A stretch of 64,000 nt of DNA. Source: Pseudomonas viridiflava (GTDB taxonomy: Bacteria; Pseudomonadota; Gammaproteobacteria; Pseudomonadales; Pseudomonadaceae). A program made the translations under genes and the position numbers. The notes below the pieces were generated by a model that did no database searches, was not told the DNA's origin, and saw nothing but the letters and a program-made list of their open reading frames with translations. The stretch is from positions 558,001-622,000 of the forward strand of contig NZ_UUON01000001.1 of assembly GCF_900590885.1 (NCBI RefSeq), given 5' to 3'. Positions 8,637-18,353 of this stretch are shown here, in pieces; the first letter of the stretch is position 1; the number at the start of each line of letters is the position of its first letter.

Positions 8637-9522
8637 GCGTGTCCGGCATCAACGTGGCGATCAACGCACGAATGGTGCCGGGCAGGGCCTCAAGCTCGCG
8701 CACCAATATGCTGCGTTCGCGAATCGCCCACGGTTCATCCAGCTTCACGGCCACCAACTGCATCGTGCGGCTGTGCCGCACGGCGGCAGACTCGGGAATG
8801 ATGCCGATGCCCACGCCGGCCTCGACCATCCGGCAAATCGCCTCGAAACTCGACACCTGAATACGCAGCGACAGGTGCTTGCCCAACCGCTCGACGTGTT
8901 CACGCAAAAAGCTCAGCAAGGTGCTGCCTTCATGCAGGCCGATATGCTGATAGGCGAGGGTCTGGTCCAGGGTGACTGATGGCTGGTCCGCCAAGGGATG
9001 GCCAACGGGCACCATCAGCACCAATTCGTCGGTGCTGAAATGCAGCACCTGCAACCCCGCGGCCTCCACCGGGCCGGCGATGATGCCCATGTCACTGGTG
9101 CCGTCCAGCACGCCGCGCACGATATCGCGGGACAGGCGCTCCTGCAGGTCCACCGTTACGCCAGGGCGCAGGGACAGGAAACCCGCCAGCACCTCCGGCA
9201 AAAACTCGGTGACCGCCGTGGTATTGGCGAAGATGCGGATATGCCCGGCGGAGTCCACACCGTATTGGGTGAACTCACTCTTGAGGTAATCCACCTGGCG
9301 CATGATCAGCCGTGCATGGTGCAGCAACCGCTCGCCCGCCGGGGTGACCTCCACGCCACGGCTATCGCGGTACAACAGGCGCGTGTCGAGTTGGCCTTCG
9401 AGGGCCTTGATCCGCGCACTAGCAGCCGCCGGCGAGAGGAACGCACGCCTGGCACCCTGGGTCAGGCTGGGGGATTCGGCGATATGGATGAACAGGCGCA
9501 GGTCGGCGAGATCGAAGTGCAT
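8623..9522 (-). CDS. LysR-family regulator, probable itaconate-responsive regulator
   Basis: LysR-type transcription factor of 299 residues. The N-terminal winged helix-turn-helix (MHFDLADLRLFIHIAESPSL onward, with the AAASARIKALEGQL recognition region) is followed by a periplasmic-binding-like effector domain from about residue 90. It is transcribed divergently from the itaconate genes, the position held by the regulator (called RipR or ItcR in the literature) in the equivalent P. aeruginosa locus PA0877-PA0886. I infer that it senses itaconate or a CoA derivative and controls the promoter between 9523 and 9700. The effector is not visible in the sequence. Confidence 0.85.
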   Translation of the reverse strand: MHFDLADLRLFIHIAESPSLTQGARRAFLSPAAASARIKALEGQLDTRLLYRDSRGVEVTPAGERLLHHARLIMRQVDYLKSEFTQYGVDSAGHIRIFANTTAVTEFLPEVLAGFLSLRPGVTVDLQERLSRDIVRGVLDGTSDMGIIAGPVEAAGLQVLHFSTDELVLMVPVGHPLADQPSVTLDQTLAYQHIGLHEGSTLLSFLREHVERLGKHLSLRIQVSSFEAICRMVEAGVGIGIIPESAAVRHSRTMQLVAVKLDEPWAIRERSILVRELEALPGTIRALIATLMPDTLSAS

Positions 9523-9553
9523 GGGGCGGCTCCGGTGTGTACATGAATCTCAT

Positions 9554-9585
9554 CACTGCAAAGCTCCCACATAGGATTTGCAGTG
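9554..9585. promoter_or_regulatory. 9-bp inverted repeat in the LysR/ich intergenic region
   Basis: CACTGCAAA and TTTGCAGTG form perfect arms separated by 14 bases that include CTCCCACAT. It lies 31 bases upstream of the divergent LysR start. It could be the regulator's operator or a stray REP-family element, since CTCCCACAT resembles the other repeats in the window. A second imperfect dyad (TTGA-N11-TCAG, 9623-9641) lies closer to ich and fits a LysR site equally well. Confidence 0.4.
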
Positions 9586-9700
9586 GGGTGGGCGGCGTTC
9601 AGCATAACCGAACGCTGGTTTATTGAAATGCAAATTCTCAGAACGGGCGGGCGCTTGCATGATCCGGGGCAGACACCCACTGCCCGAGGACCTGCACCCG

Positions 9701-10519
9701 ATGAGCGCCACTGATTGGATCGGCCGAAGCGAAACCGCCCACGACCACCTGAGCCATAACCTGCTCAAGCGCATTGCCGCCACCTTTGGCGAGGCCGTGC
9801 CTGAGGCTGGCGCCGCGCTGCCGCCGCTGTGGCAATGGTGTTTCTTCCAGGACCCGCTGCCGGAAAGCTCCCTGGGCAGCGACGGCCACCCGGCCCGTGG
9901 CGGGTTCTTGCCACCGGCTGACAATCGCAATCGTATGTGGGCCGGCGGGCGCATCGAGTTTCTGCACGCCCTGCGTGCCGGTGAGGCCGCCACCCGCGTG
10001 TCGACCATCACCCAGGTTGAAGAAAAGACCGGGCGCACCGGCTCGCTGCTGTTTGTCACCGTGCGCCACGACTATTTCCAGGACGGGCGCCTGGCCATCC
10101 GCGAGGAACAGGACATCGTCTACCGCGAACCCACGCCGCCCAAGCAGGGCAGTGGCGACGCTCTGGTCGAGGGCGAATGGGTTGAAGCGATCGACCCCAC
10201 CCCAACCCTGCTGTTTCGCTACAGCGCCGTGACCTTCAACGGCCACCGCATTCACTACGACTACCCCTACGTCACCGGCACCGAAGGCTATACCGGGCTG
10301 GTGGTACATGGGCCACTGATCGCTAGCTTGAGCCTGCGCGCCTTTTGCCGGGCCCATCCGCAAGCGACTTTGCGCCGTTTTGCCTATCGCGGCGTGCGCC
10401 CGTTAATCGCACCGCAGGCGTTTCAAGTGGCTGGACGAGTGACGGAAAACGGTGTGGCCCAACTGTGGGCCGGCAATGCGGATGGCCTGGCTCAGGCAGC
10501 TGAAGTCCACTTCGAATAA
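9701..10519 (+). CDS. ich: Itaconyl-CoA hydratase (MaoC/FAS1-like dehydratase family)
   Basis: Predicted hydratase converting itaconyl-CoA to (S)-citramalyl-CoA, the second step of itaconate breakdown. The 272-residue protein resembles mesaconyl-C4-CoA hydratases: an N-terminal hot-dog half (WAGGRIEFLHALRAGE, the usual substrate-cage segment) and a C-terminal half with the FNGHRIHYDYPY and HGPLIA motifs typical of MaoC-like enzymes. I start at the ATG at 9701 with GAGGA about 10 bases upstream; an in-frame extension to 9623 lacks a ribosome site and would cover the promoter. First gene of the ich-acd-prpD-ict-ccl row; 29 bases separate it from the next gene. Confidence 0.85.
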   Translation: MSATDWIGRSETAHDHLSHNLLKRIAATFGEAVPEAGAALPPLWQWCFFQDPLPESSLGSDGHPARGGFLPPADNRNRMWAGGRIEFLHALRAGEAATRVSTITQVEEKTGRTGSLLFVTVRHDYFQDGRLAIREEQDIVYREPTPPKQGSGDALVEGEWVEAIDPTPTLLFRYSAVTFNGHRIHYDYPYVTGTEGYTGLVVHGPLIASLSLRAFCRAHPQATLRRFAYRGVRPLIAPQAFQVAGRVTENGVAQLWAGNADGLAQAAEVHFE

Positions 10520-10548
10520 TCCAAGAACAACAGGCGGAGAGCCGTTAA

Positions 10549-11712
10549 ATGAACCCGAATGACAACGAAGAACTCAATGCCATCCGCGCAGGCGTGCGCG
10601 CCTTGTGTGCCGAATTCGATGCAGCCTACTGGCGCAAGGTCGATGAAGAAAAGGGCTTCCCAGAAGCCTTCGTCAAGGCGCTGACCGAGGCTGGCTGGCT
10701 GTCGGCGATGATCCCTGAAGAGTACGGCGGCTCCGGCCTGGGCCTGGCCGAAGCCTCGGTGATCCTCGAAGAAGTCAACCGCTGCGGCGGTAACTCCGGC
10801 ACGGTGCACGGCCAGATGTACAACATGTTTACCCTGCTGCGCCACGGCAGCGAGGCGCAGAAACGCTTCTACCTGCCCAAGCTCGCCAGCGGTGAATTGC
10901 GCCTGCAATCGATGGGCGTCACCGAGCCCACCACCGGCACCGACACCACCAAAATCAAGACCACCGCCGTCAAGCGCGGCGATAAATACGTGATCAACGG
11001 CCAAAAGGTGTGGATCTCACGGGTGCAGCATTCCGACTTGATGATTTTGCTGGCGCGCACCACGCCGCTGGCCGAAGTGAAGAAAAAGTCCGAAGGCATG
11101 TCGATCTTCCTGGTTGACCTGCGCGAAGCCATCGGCAACGGCCTGACCGTGCAGCCCATCGCCAATATGGTCAACCACGAAACCAACGAGCTGTTCTTCG
11201 ACAACCTGGAAATCCCCGCCGACAGCCTGATTGGCGAAGAGGGCAAGGGCTTTCGCTACATCCTCGACGGCCTCAACGCCGAACGCACCTTGATTGCCGC
11301 CGAATGCATCGGCGACGGTCGCTGGTTTATCGAAAAAGCCAGCGCCTATGCCCGCGACCGCGTGGTGTTTGGCCGGCCCATCGGGCAGAACCAGGGCGTG
11401 CAATTTCCGATTGCCGAAGCGCATATCGAAATCGAAGCGGCAGACCTGATGCGCTGGCGCGCCTGCGAGGAATACGACAGCGGCGCGAATGCCGGAGCCA
11501 GCGCGAACATGGCCAAGTACCTGGCGGCCAAGGCCTCCTGGGAAGCGGCCAACGCCTGCCTGCAGACCCACGGCGGCTTCGGCTTTGCCTGCGAGTACGA
11601 CGTGGAGCGCAAATTCCGCGAGACGCGCCTTTACCAGGTGGCGCCGATTTCCACCAACCTGATCCTGTCCTACGTGGCCGAGCATTTGCTCGAACTGCCA
11701 CGCAGCTTCTGA
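10549..11712 (+). CDS. Acyl-CoA dehydrogenase of the itaconate locus
   Basis: FAD-dependent acyl-CoA dehydrogenase, 387 residues, close to the usual family length. Family signatures are present: IPEEYGGSGLG (about 55-65), the flavin-binding GVTEPTTGTDTT stretch (about 123-134), and the C-terminal QTHGGFGFACEYDVERKFRE segment that binds FAD. The equivalent P. aeruginosa gene is PA0879. It is not one of the three enzymes required to convert itaconate to acetyl-CoA and pyruvate, so its substrate here is unknown; a side-chain dicarboxylyl-CoA is a guess. A GGAGAG ribosome site precedes the ATG, and the next gene follows after 10 bases. Confidence 0.9.
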   Translation: MNPNDNEELNAIRAGVRALCAEFDAAYWRKVDEEKGFPEAFVKALTEAGWLSAMIPEEYGGSGLGLAEASVILEEVNRCGGNSGTVHGQMYNMFTLLRHGSEAQKRFYLPKLASGELRLQSMGVTEPTTGTDTTKIKTTAVKRGDKYVINGQKVWISRVQHSDLMILLARTTPLAEVKKKSEGMSIFLVDLREAIGNGLTVQPIANMVNHETNELFFDNLEIPADSLIGEEGKGFRYILDGLNAERTLIAAECIGDGRWFIEKASAYARDRVVFGRPIGQNQGVQFPIAEAHIEIEAADLMRWRACEEYDSGANAGASANMAKYLAAKASWEAANACLQTHGGFGFACEYDVERKFRETRLYQVAPISTNLILSYVAEHLLELPRSF

Positions 11713-11722
11713 GGGGCCGACC

Positions 11723-13072
11723 ATGAGCCATACCCAAGCCCTGTGTCGGTTCCTTGCCGAGCTGAATTACGCGCAATTGCCCGAAGCCGTGCTGGCGCGC
11801 ACCGAAGACCTTTACCTGGACTGGCTCGCCTCGGCGCTGGCCAGCCAGGGCGCGCACCCCATCCCGCTGTTCGAGCGCTACGCGCAAAAAATGGGCCCCC
11901 GCAATGGCCCGGCGCAGGTGATCGTCAATCGCGGCAGCAGCAGCGCGTATTTCGCCGCATTGGTGAATGGCGCCTCGTCCCACCTGGTCGAGCAGGATGA
12001 CCTGCATAACAGCTCGGTGCTGCACCCGGCCACGGTGGTGTTTCCCGCCGCGCTGGCTGCTGCCCAGGACCTCGGCAAGTCCGGCCGCGAGCTGCTATTG
12101 GCCTCGGTGGCCGGTTACGAAGCGGGGATCCGCATCGGCGAATTCATGGGCCGCTCCCACTACCGCACTTTCCACACCACGGCCACGGTCGGCACTCTCG
12201 CGGCGGCGGTGGCGGTGGGCAAGTTGCTGGACTTCAACCAAGAGCAATTTATCAACCTGCTCGGCAGTGCCGGCACCCAGGCCGCCGGGCTGTGGGAGTT
12301 TCTGCGCGATGCTGCCGATTCCAAGCAACTGCACACGGCCAAGGCGGCGGCGGATGGCTTGCTCGCCGCGTACCTCACGGCGGATGGGCTGACGGGCGCG
12401 CGAAATATCCTTGAAGGCGACCAGGGGATGGCCGCCGGTATGTCCAGCGATGCCGAACCGAGCAGGCTGTCCGCCGATCTCGGCAGCCGCTGGGCGTTGC
12501 TGGAAACCTCATTCAAGTTCCACGCTTCGTGCCGGCATACCCATCCTGCCGCCGATGCGCTGCTGGATTTGATGCAGCGCGAACGCCTCGAAGCCGTCGA
12601 TATCGCTACGGTGCAAACCCGTGTGCATCAGGGCGCAATTGATGTGCTCGGTCGCGTAACCAAGCCCGCCAGCGTGCACCAGGCCAAGTTCTCCATGGGC
12701 ACCGTGCTGGGCCTGATCGCCGTGCATGGCAAGGCCGGGCTCACCGAGTTTCAGGAGCTGGCGTTGACCGACCCGGCCGTCGCGGCGTTTCGCGACAAGG
12801 TCAGCATGACCCTCGACCCCGACGTTGACGCGGCCTACCCGCAGCGCTGGCTGGGCCGTGTCACGCTGACCACCACCGATGGCCGCACGCTGCACGGCGC
12901 CATCGACGAACCCAAAGGCGACCCGGGCAACACCCTGAGCCGTGTGGAACTGGCGGATAAATTCCAGCGCTTGTGCCAATTCAGTGGCGCCCGCACCCCG
13001 GCCCAGGCCGACGCATTGATCGAGAAGGTCTGGGACTTGCGCAATGCCGTGTCCATGGCCGATTGGCTTTGA
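11723..13072 (+). CDS. MmgE/PrpD family protein
   Basis: 449-residue protein of the MmgE/PrpD superfamily (2-methylcitrate dehydratase, cis-aconitate decarboxylase IRG1 relatives). Typical segments are the N-terminal helical LYLDWLASALASQG, the FHTTATVGTLAAAVAVGKLL motif, and KFHASCRHTHPAADALLDL near residue 275. Because cis-aconitate decarboxylase, the enzyme that makes itaconate, belongs to the same superfamily, its presence in an itaconate-degrading locus is notable, yet its reaction is not established (PA0881 in P. aeruginosa). AGGGG precedes the ATG. It is tightly spaced with both neighbours (10 and 9 bases), supporting one operon. Confidence 0.88.
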   Translation: MSHTQALCRFLAELNYAQLPEAVLARTEDLYLDWLASALASQGAHPIPLFERYAQKMGPRNGPAQVIVNRGSSSAYFAALVNGASSHLVEQDDLHNSSVLHPATVVFPAALAAAQDLGKSGRELLLASVAGYEAGIRIGEFMGRSHYRTFHTTATVGTLAAAVAVGKLLDFNQEQFINLLGSAGTQAAGLWEFLRDAADSKQLHTAKAAADGLLAAYLTADGLTGARNILEGDQGMAAGMSSDAEPSRLSADLGSRWALLETSFKFHASCRHTHPAADALLDLMQRERLEAVDIATVQTRVHQGAIDVLGRVTKPASVHQAKFSMGTVLGLIAVHGKAGLTEFQELALTDPAVAAFRDKVSMTLDPDVDAAYPQRWLGRVTLTTTDGRTLHGAIDEPKGDPGNTLSRVELADKFQRLCQFSGARTPAQADALIEKVWDLRNAVSMADWL

Positions 13073-13081
13073 GGAACCATC

Positions 13082-14275
13082 ATGACTAACCCACGACCGC
13101 TGGATGGCATCACTGTTGTCAGCTTGGAGCACGCGATTGCGGCGCCATTCTGCACGCGCCAACTGGCCGACCTTGGCGCCCGCGTAATCAAGATCGAGCG
13201 CCCCGGCGCCGGCGACTTTGCCCGGGGCTACGACGAGCGCGTGCGCGGCCTGGCCTCGCATTTCGTCTGGACCAACCGCTCCAAGGAAAGCCTGACCCTG
13301 GACCTCAAGCAGGACGCGGCGGGGGACATCCTCGACGTGCTGCTGGCCGACGCCGATGTGCTGGTGCAAAACCTCGCACCCGGCGCGGCGGCGCGCATGG
13401 GCTTGTCGTTCGAGGCGCTGCATGCGCGTTTTCCACGGCTGATCGTCTGCGACATCTCCGGTTATGGCGAAGGCGGGCCCTACGAGAAAAAGAAGGCCTA
13501 CGACCTGCTGATCCAAAGCGAGGGCGGGTTTCTGTCGGTGACCGGCGGCCCCGGTGACGACCAGATGGCCAAGGCCGGTTGCTCCATCGCCGATATCTCC
13601 GCCGGCATGTACGCCTACAGCGGCATACTCTCGGCGCTGCTGTTGCGCGGCAAAACCGGGCTGGGCAGCCGCATCGACGTGAGCATGCTGGACAGCCTGG
13701 TGGAGTGGATGGGCTACCCGATGTACTACGCGTTCGACGGCGCGCCGCAGCCACCGCGTGCCGGCGCGGCACACTCGACCATTTACCCCTACGGGCCATT
13801 CCCCACCGGCGACGGCGGCACGGTGATGCTCGGCTTGCAGAACGAGCGCGAGTGGGCGGCGTTCTGCGACAAGGTGCTGCTCACGCCGCACTTGGCGACC
13901 GATGAGCGCTTCAGTGCCAACTTCAAGCGCTCGGCCAACCGTGAGGTGCTGCGCCAGATCATTGTCGCAAGCTTTGCGCAGTTGGACGCCGAAGCGGTGA
14001 TCCAGCGCCTTGAAGACGCGCAAATCGCCAGCGCGCGGGTCAACGATATGCAAGGCGTGTGGGACCACCCGCAACTCAAGGCGCGCGACAGCTGGCGCGA
14101 AGTCGATAGCCCGGCCGGGCCGTTGCCGTCGCTGTTGCCGCCGGCGCGCAATGCCGCGTTCAGCCCGCGCATGGATGCCGTGCCGGCGCTGGGGCAACAC
14201 AGCCAGGGCATTCTCGAACAGCTCGGTTACACGGGCGACGCCATCGACAGCTTGCGTGCGCGCGGCGTTATCTAA
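13082..14275 (+). CDS. ict: Itaconate CoA-transferase (CaiB/BaiF family)
   Basis: Class III CoA-transferase that activates itaconate to itaconyl-CoA with succinyl-CoA as CoA donor, the first step of the pathway. 397 residues. The N-terminal LDGITVVSLEHAIAAPFCTRQLADLGARVIKIE segment is the family's CoA-binding start; the catalytic aspartate expected in the family lies in the DQMAKAG-CSIADISAG region near residues 160-174. A strong GAGGAA ribosome site precedes the ATG. The order prpD-ict-ccl-TRAP matches PA0881-PA0886 of P. aeruginosa, which is the main reason for the substrate assignment; the family alone would not give it. Confidence 0.87.
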   Translation: MTNPRPLDGITVVSLEHAIAAPFCTRQLADLGARVIKIERPGAGDFARGYDERVRGLASHFVWTNRSKESLTLDLKQDAAGDILDVLLADADVLVQNLAPGAAARMGLSFEALHARFPRLIVCDISGYGEGGPYEKKKAYDLLIQSEGGFLSVTGGPGDDQMAKAGCSIADISAGMYAYSGILSALLLRGKTGLGSRIDVSMLDSLVEWMGYPMYYAFDGAPQPPRAGAAHSTIYPYGPFPTGDGGTVMLGLQNEREWAAFCDKVLLTPHLATDERFSANFKRSANREVLRQIIVASFAQLDAEAVIQRLEDAQIASARVNDMQGVWDHPQLKARDSWREVDSPAGPLPSLLPPARNAAFSPRMDAVPALGQHSQGILEQLGYTGDAIDSLRARGVI

Positions 14276-14290
14276 CAGAGGAATTTCGTG

Positions 14291-15106
14291 ATGCCAAAGC
14301 CAATAGTTCGTTCGGCGTTGTTTGTACCCGGCAGCCGCCCGGAGCGCTTTTCCAAGGCGCTGGGCAGTGGTGCCGACGCGGTGATTGTGGATTTTGAAGA
14401 CGCGGTGGAAGAACCGCTCAAGCGCCAGGCGCGGGACAACCTTGGGGCGTTTCTGACGGCGAACCCCGAGGCCCGGGTGTGGGTGCGTATCAACGCGCCG
14501 GAACATGCCGAGCATTTTGAGGATGTGGCGTTTTGCAAAGCTCACCCGAATGTGGCCGGCGTGCTGCTGCCCAAGGTGGAAAGCGCGGCCCAGGTGGCCG
14601 TGGTGGCGGCCACCGGCAAAGTGATCTGGCCGATTATCGAAAGCGCCAAGGGGCTGCTGGCGGTGGCCGAAATCGCCCACGCGCCGCAGGTGCAGCGCCT
14701 GTCGTTTGGGGGGCTGGACCTGGCGCTGGATTTGAACTTGAGCAGCAATTCGGCAGCCGCCAATTTTGCCCTGGACCAGGCGCGCCTGGCGCTGATCGTG
14801 CATTCCCGCGCCGCCGGCCTGGTGGCGCCGCTGGACGGCGTGCACCCGGCCATCGACGATCCCGAGGGCCTACGACGCTCAATTCGGCATGCCTATGAAA
14901 TGGGCTTCGCCGGCGCGCTGTGTATTCATCCCAAGCAAGTCGCGGTAATCCACGAAGCCTTGGCACCGAGCGCCGTAGACCTGGCCTGGGCGCAACGCGT
15001 GGTGGACGCCGGCGCCCACGGGGCAGGGGCCTACCAGATCGATGGGCAGATGGTGGATGCGCCGGTGCTGCTGCGCGCGCAACGGCTGCTGGCCGCCCAG
15101 CTGTAG
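14291..15106 (+). CDS. ccl: (S)-citramalyl-CoA lyase (HpcH/HpaI, CitE-like)
   Basis: Lyase that splits (S)-citramalyl-CoA into acetyl-CoA and pyruvate, ending the itaconate pathway. 271 residues in a CitE-like TIM barrel: RSALFVPGSRPERF (about 6-19), DFEDAVEE (acidic metal-binding site), VRINAPE with the phosphate-binding arginine, and GVLLPKVES. I choose the ATG at 14291, 8 bases after AGAGGA; a GTG directly before it (14288) is possible. A perfect REP-type palindrome follows 20 bases after the stop codon, then the TRAP transporter genes. Confidence 0.88.
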   Translation: MPKPIVRSALFVPGSRPERFSKALGSGADAVIVDFEDAVEEPLKRQARDNLGAFLTANPEARVWVRINAPEHAEHFEDVAFCKAHPNVAGVLLPKVESAAQVAVVAATGKVIWPIIESAKGLLAVAEIAHAPQVQRLSFGGLDLALDLNLSSNSAAANFALDQARLALIVHSRAAGLVAPLDGVHPAIDDPEGLRRSIRHAYEMGFAGALCIHPKQVAVIHEALAPSAVDLAWAQRVVDAGAHGAGAYQIDGQMVDAPVLLRAQRLLAAQL

Positions 15107-15126
15107 CTAACCCAACCCAATCAAAA

Positions 15127-15154
15127 TGTGGGAGGGGGCAAGCCCCCTCCCACA
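15127..15154. repeat. REP-type palindrome
   Basis: TGTGGGAGGGGGC, loop AA, then the perfect complement GCCCCCTCCCACA (28 bases). The same core recurs at 16291, 18309 and 20879 in this window. It resembles the extragenic REP/REPIN elements of P. fluorescens. It sits between ccl and the TRAP binding protein; the transcript would fold into a 13-bp stem but has no T-run after it. Confidence 0.85.
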
Positions 15155-15277
15155 GTTGATCTGCATGGTTTACGGGATTGGTGTTCGTCCATGCCGAACG
15201 CAGGTATCTAAAATTCGAAATTCACTACACGCGTGACATCAGGCACCTTGCCTTACAACACAACAATAAGAAGGTGA

Positions 15278-16267
<990 letters not shown>

Positions 16268-16290
16268 TTTCAGGGGCCACCGAGATCCAA

Positions 16291-16333
16291 TGTGGGAGGG
16301 GCGGTGCGACGATTCGACTTGCCCCCTCCCACA
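16291..16333. repeat. REP-type element with enlarged loop
   Basis: TGTGGGAGGGGC and GCCCCCTCCCACA flank a 19-base spacer. It is an imperfect copy of the palindrome at 15127, lying between dctP and dctQ inside the presumed transporter operon. It may act as an intercistronic stem that protects the dctP message. Confidence 0.75.
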
Positions 16334-16384
16334 TTTAAGCTGGTCTCCACCCTGACATCTCATTTGCTTTCGCGAGGTTTTGCC

Positions 16385-17017
16385 ATGCAAACGCTAAGGC
16401 GCGTCTGGGAGCACCTGGAGGAAGGTTTTATCGCCTTCCTGCTGGCCGCCATGACCCTGGTGACATTCGTCTACGTCATGCTCAACAACATCTACACGCT
16501 GTTCTACTCACTGGCGGATAAGTGGGCCGTGAGCAGCAGCTTCTTCGGCGCCCTGGGCGACCACAGCATGACCTGGGCCCAGGACATGACCTGGAGCGTA
16601 GCGCTGACCAAGGCCATGTTCGGCTGGCTGATTTTCTTCGGCATTTCCTACGGCGTACGCACCGCCGGCCACCTTGGGGTGGATGCGCTGGTCAAGCTGA
16701 CCAAACGCCCGGTGCAACGCTTGCTGGGCATGCTCGCCTGCCTGTGCTGCCTGGCCTATGCCGGGCTGTTCATGGTCGCCAGCTACAAGTGGGTGAGCGC
16801 GGTGATGAACGCGCATATCGGCGCCGAAGACCTTGACCAGTACGGCATCGACGTGGGCGACATCGTGATCATCGTGCCCATCGGTTTTGCCCTGGTGTTT
16901 ATCCGTTACCTGGAAATTTTCTACCGCATCTTTACCCACCGTCAGGTCGGGTTGGGGCTGGCCGACGAGGCCGGTGAGGCCAGCAAATTGGCCGGCAGCC
17001 ATGAGGAGCGTCACTGA
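16385..17017 (+). CDS. dctQ: TRAP transporter small membrane subunit DctQ
   Basis: Small integral membrane subunit of the TRAP importer, 210 residues with four hydrophobic helices (about 16-36, 75-95, 115-135, 160-180). The fragment GVRTAGHLGVDALV is the recognised DctQ signature in the loop after TM2. I start at the ATG at 16385 (MQTLRRVWEHLEEG), which has GAGG upstream; the longer open frame from 16292 would translate through the REP element and is rejected. Its stop codon overlaps the ATG of dctM (TGATG), so the two membrane subunits are translationally coupled. Confidence 0.88.
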   Translation: MQTLRRVWEHLEEGFIAFLLAAMTLVTFVYVMLNNIYTLFYSLADKWAVSSSFFGALGDHSMTWAQDMTWSVALTKAMFGWLIFFGISYGVRTAGHLGVDALVKLTKRPVQRLLGMLACLCCLAYAGLFMVASYKWVSAVMNAHIGAEDLDQYGIDVGDIVIIVPIGFALVFIRYLEIFYRIFTHRQVGLGLADEAGEASKLAGSHEERH

Positions 17018-18297
17018 TGGCCGTGCTCTGTCTATTCCTGTTGTTGTTTGTGTTCATGTTCCTCGGCGTGCCCATCGCCATTTCCCTGGGGTTGTCCGGC
17101 GCGGTGTCGATCCTGATGTTCAGCCAGGACTCGGTGAGTTCGTTGGCGATCAAGCTGTTTGAAACCTCCGACGCCTACACCTTCCTGGCCATTCCGTTCT
17201 TCTTGCTCTCCGGTGCGTTCATGACCACCGGCGGCGTGGCGCAGCGCCTGATCGACTTTGCCAATGCCTGTGTCGGGCATATCCGTGGCGGCCTGGCGAT
17301 TGCGGCGGTGCTGGCGTGCATGCTGTTTGCGGCGTTGTCCGGCTCATCGCCGGCCACGGTGGCGGCGGTGGGTTCGATTGCCGTGGCGGGCATGGTGCGT
17401 TCCGGTTACCCGAAGGAATTCGGCGCGGGGATCATCTGCAACGCCGGCACCCTCGGCATCCTGATTCCGCCGTCGATTGTGATGGTGGTGTACTCGGCTG
17501 CCACCGAAACCTCGGTGGGCAAGCTGTTCATGGCCGGGGTGATCCCGGGGTTGCTGCTGGGGCTGATGCTGATGATCGCGATCTACATCGTCGCGCGCAT
17601 CAAGAAACTGCCGGCCCAGCCACGCGCCACGTTGCGTGAATGGCTGACCTGCGCCCGTCGGGCATTCTGGGGCCTGTTGCTGCTGGTGATCATCCTCGGC
17701 GGTATCTACAGCGGCATGTTCACCCCCACCGAAGCGGCGGCGGTGGCAGCGGTGTACTCGGCGTTTGTCGCGCTGTTCGTCTACAAGGACATGAAGCTGC
17801 GCGATTGCCCCAAGGTGCTGCTGGAATCCGGGCGCCTGGCGATCATGCTGATGTTTATCATCGCCAACGCCATGCTCTTCGCCCATGTGCTGACCACCGA
17901 GCAGATCCCCCAGGAAATCACCGCCTGGGTGATCTCCGAAGGGCTGACGCCGATTGGCTTCTTGATCATGGTTAACGTGGTGCTGCTGATCGCCGGCAGC
18001 TTTATGGAGCCTTCGGCGATTGTGCTGATCCTGGCGCCGATCTTCTTCCCGATTGCGATGAAGCTGGGGATCGACCCGATTCACCTGGGGATCGTGATGG
18101 TGGTGAACATGGAAATCGGCCTGGTGCACCCACCGGTGGGCTTGAACCTGTTCGTGACCTCGGCGGTGACAGGGTTGAGCCTGGGGCAGACCATTCGCGC
18201 GGCGTTGCCGTGGCTGATGATTTTGTTGGTGTTCCTGATCATGGTCACGTACTTGCCGTTTATCTCCCTGGCCTTACCGCACTGGCTCGGCATGTAA
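17017..18297 (+). CDS. dctM: TRAP transporter large membrane subunit DctM
   Basis: Large membrane permease of the TRAP importer, 426 residues, with about twelve hydrophobic segments. Typical DctM features are the start FLLLFVFMFLGVPIAISLGL, FAALSGSSPATVAAVGSI (the conserved SGSSPAT loop) and NMEIGLVHPPVGLNLFV near the end. It starts within the dctQ stop codon. A REP-type palindrome lies 11 bases after the stop and may mark the end of the itaconate unit. Confidence 0.92.
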   Translation: MAVLCLFLLLFVFMFLGVPIAISLGLSGAVSILMFSQDSVSSLAIKLFETSDAYTFLAIPFFLLSGAFMTTGGVAQRLIDFANACVGHIRGGLAIAAVLACMLFAALSGSSPATVAAVGSIAVAGMVRSGYPKEFGAGIICNAGTLGILIPPSIVMVVYSAATETSVGKLFMAGVIPGLLLGLMLMIAIYIVARIKKLPAQPRATLREWLTCARRAFWGLLLLVIILGGIYSGMFTPTEAAAVAAVYSAFVALFVYKDMKLRDCPKVLLESGRLAIMLMFIIANAMLFAHVLTTEQIPQEITAWVISEGLTPIGFLIMVNVVLLIAGSFMEPSAIVLILAPIFFPIAMKLGIDPIHLGIVMVVNMEIGLVHPPVGLNLFVTSAVTGLSLGQTIRAALPWLMILLVFLIMVTYLPFISLALPHWLGM

Positions 18298-18308
18298 CAC
18301 AGCTCAAG

Positions 18309-18336
18309 TGTGGGAGGGGGCTTGCCCCCTCCCTCA
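18309..18336. repeat. REP-type palindrome
   Basis: TGTGGGAGGGGGC, loop TT, then GCCCCCTCCCTCA, one mismatch from a perfect stem. It lies between the convergent dctM and ampC genes, where such stems often end or stabilise transcripts. No T-run follows. Confidence 0.8.
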
Positions 18337-18353
18337 TGATTTTGCATCCGGCG

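Noticed and set aside
12509..14845. Long open frame of 778 codons on the minus strand opposite prpD, ict and ccl
   Set aside because: It has the low-complexity R/G/H/Q-rich composition of an antisense frame in GC-rich DNA, no ribosome site, and the plus strand encodes recognisable enzymes throughout.
16292..16384. N-terminal extension of DctQ
   Set aside because: It would translate a REP element; the ATG at 16385 has a ribosome site and a typical N-terminus.
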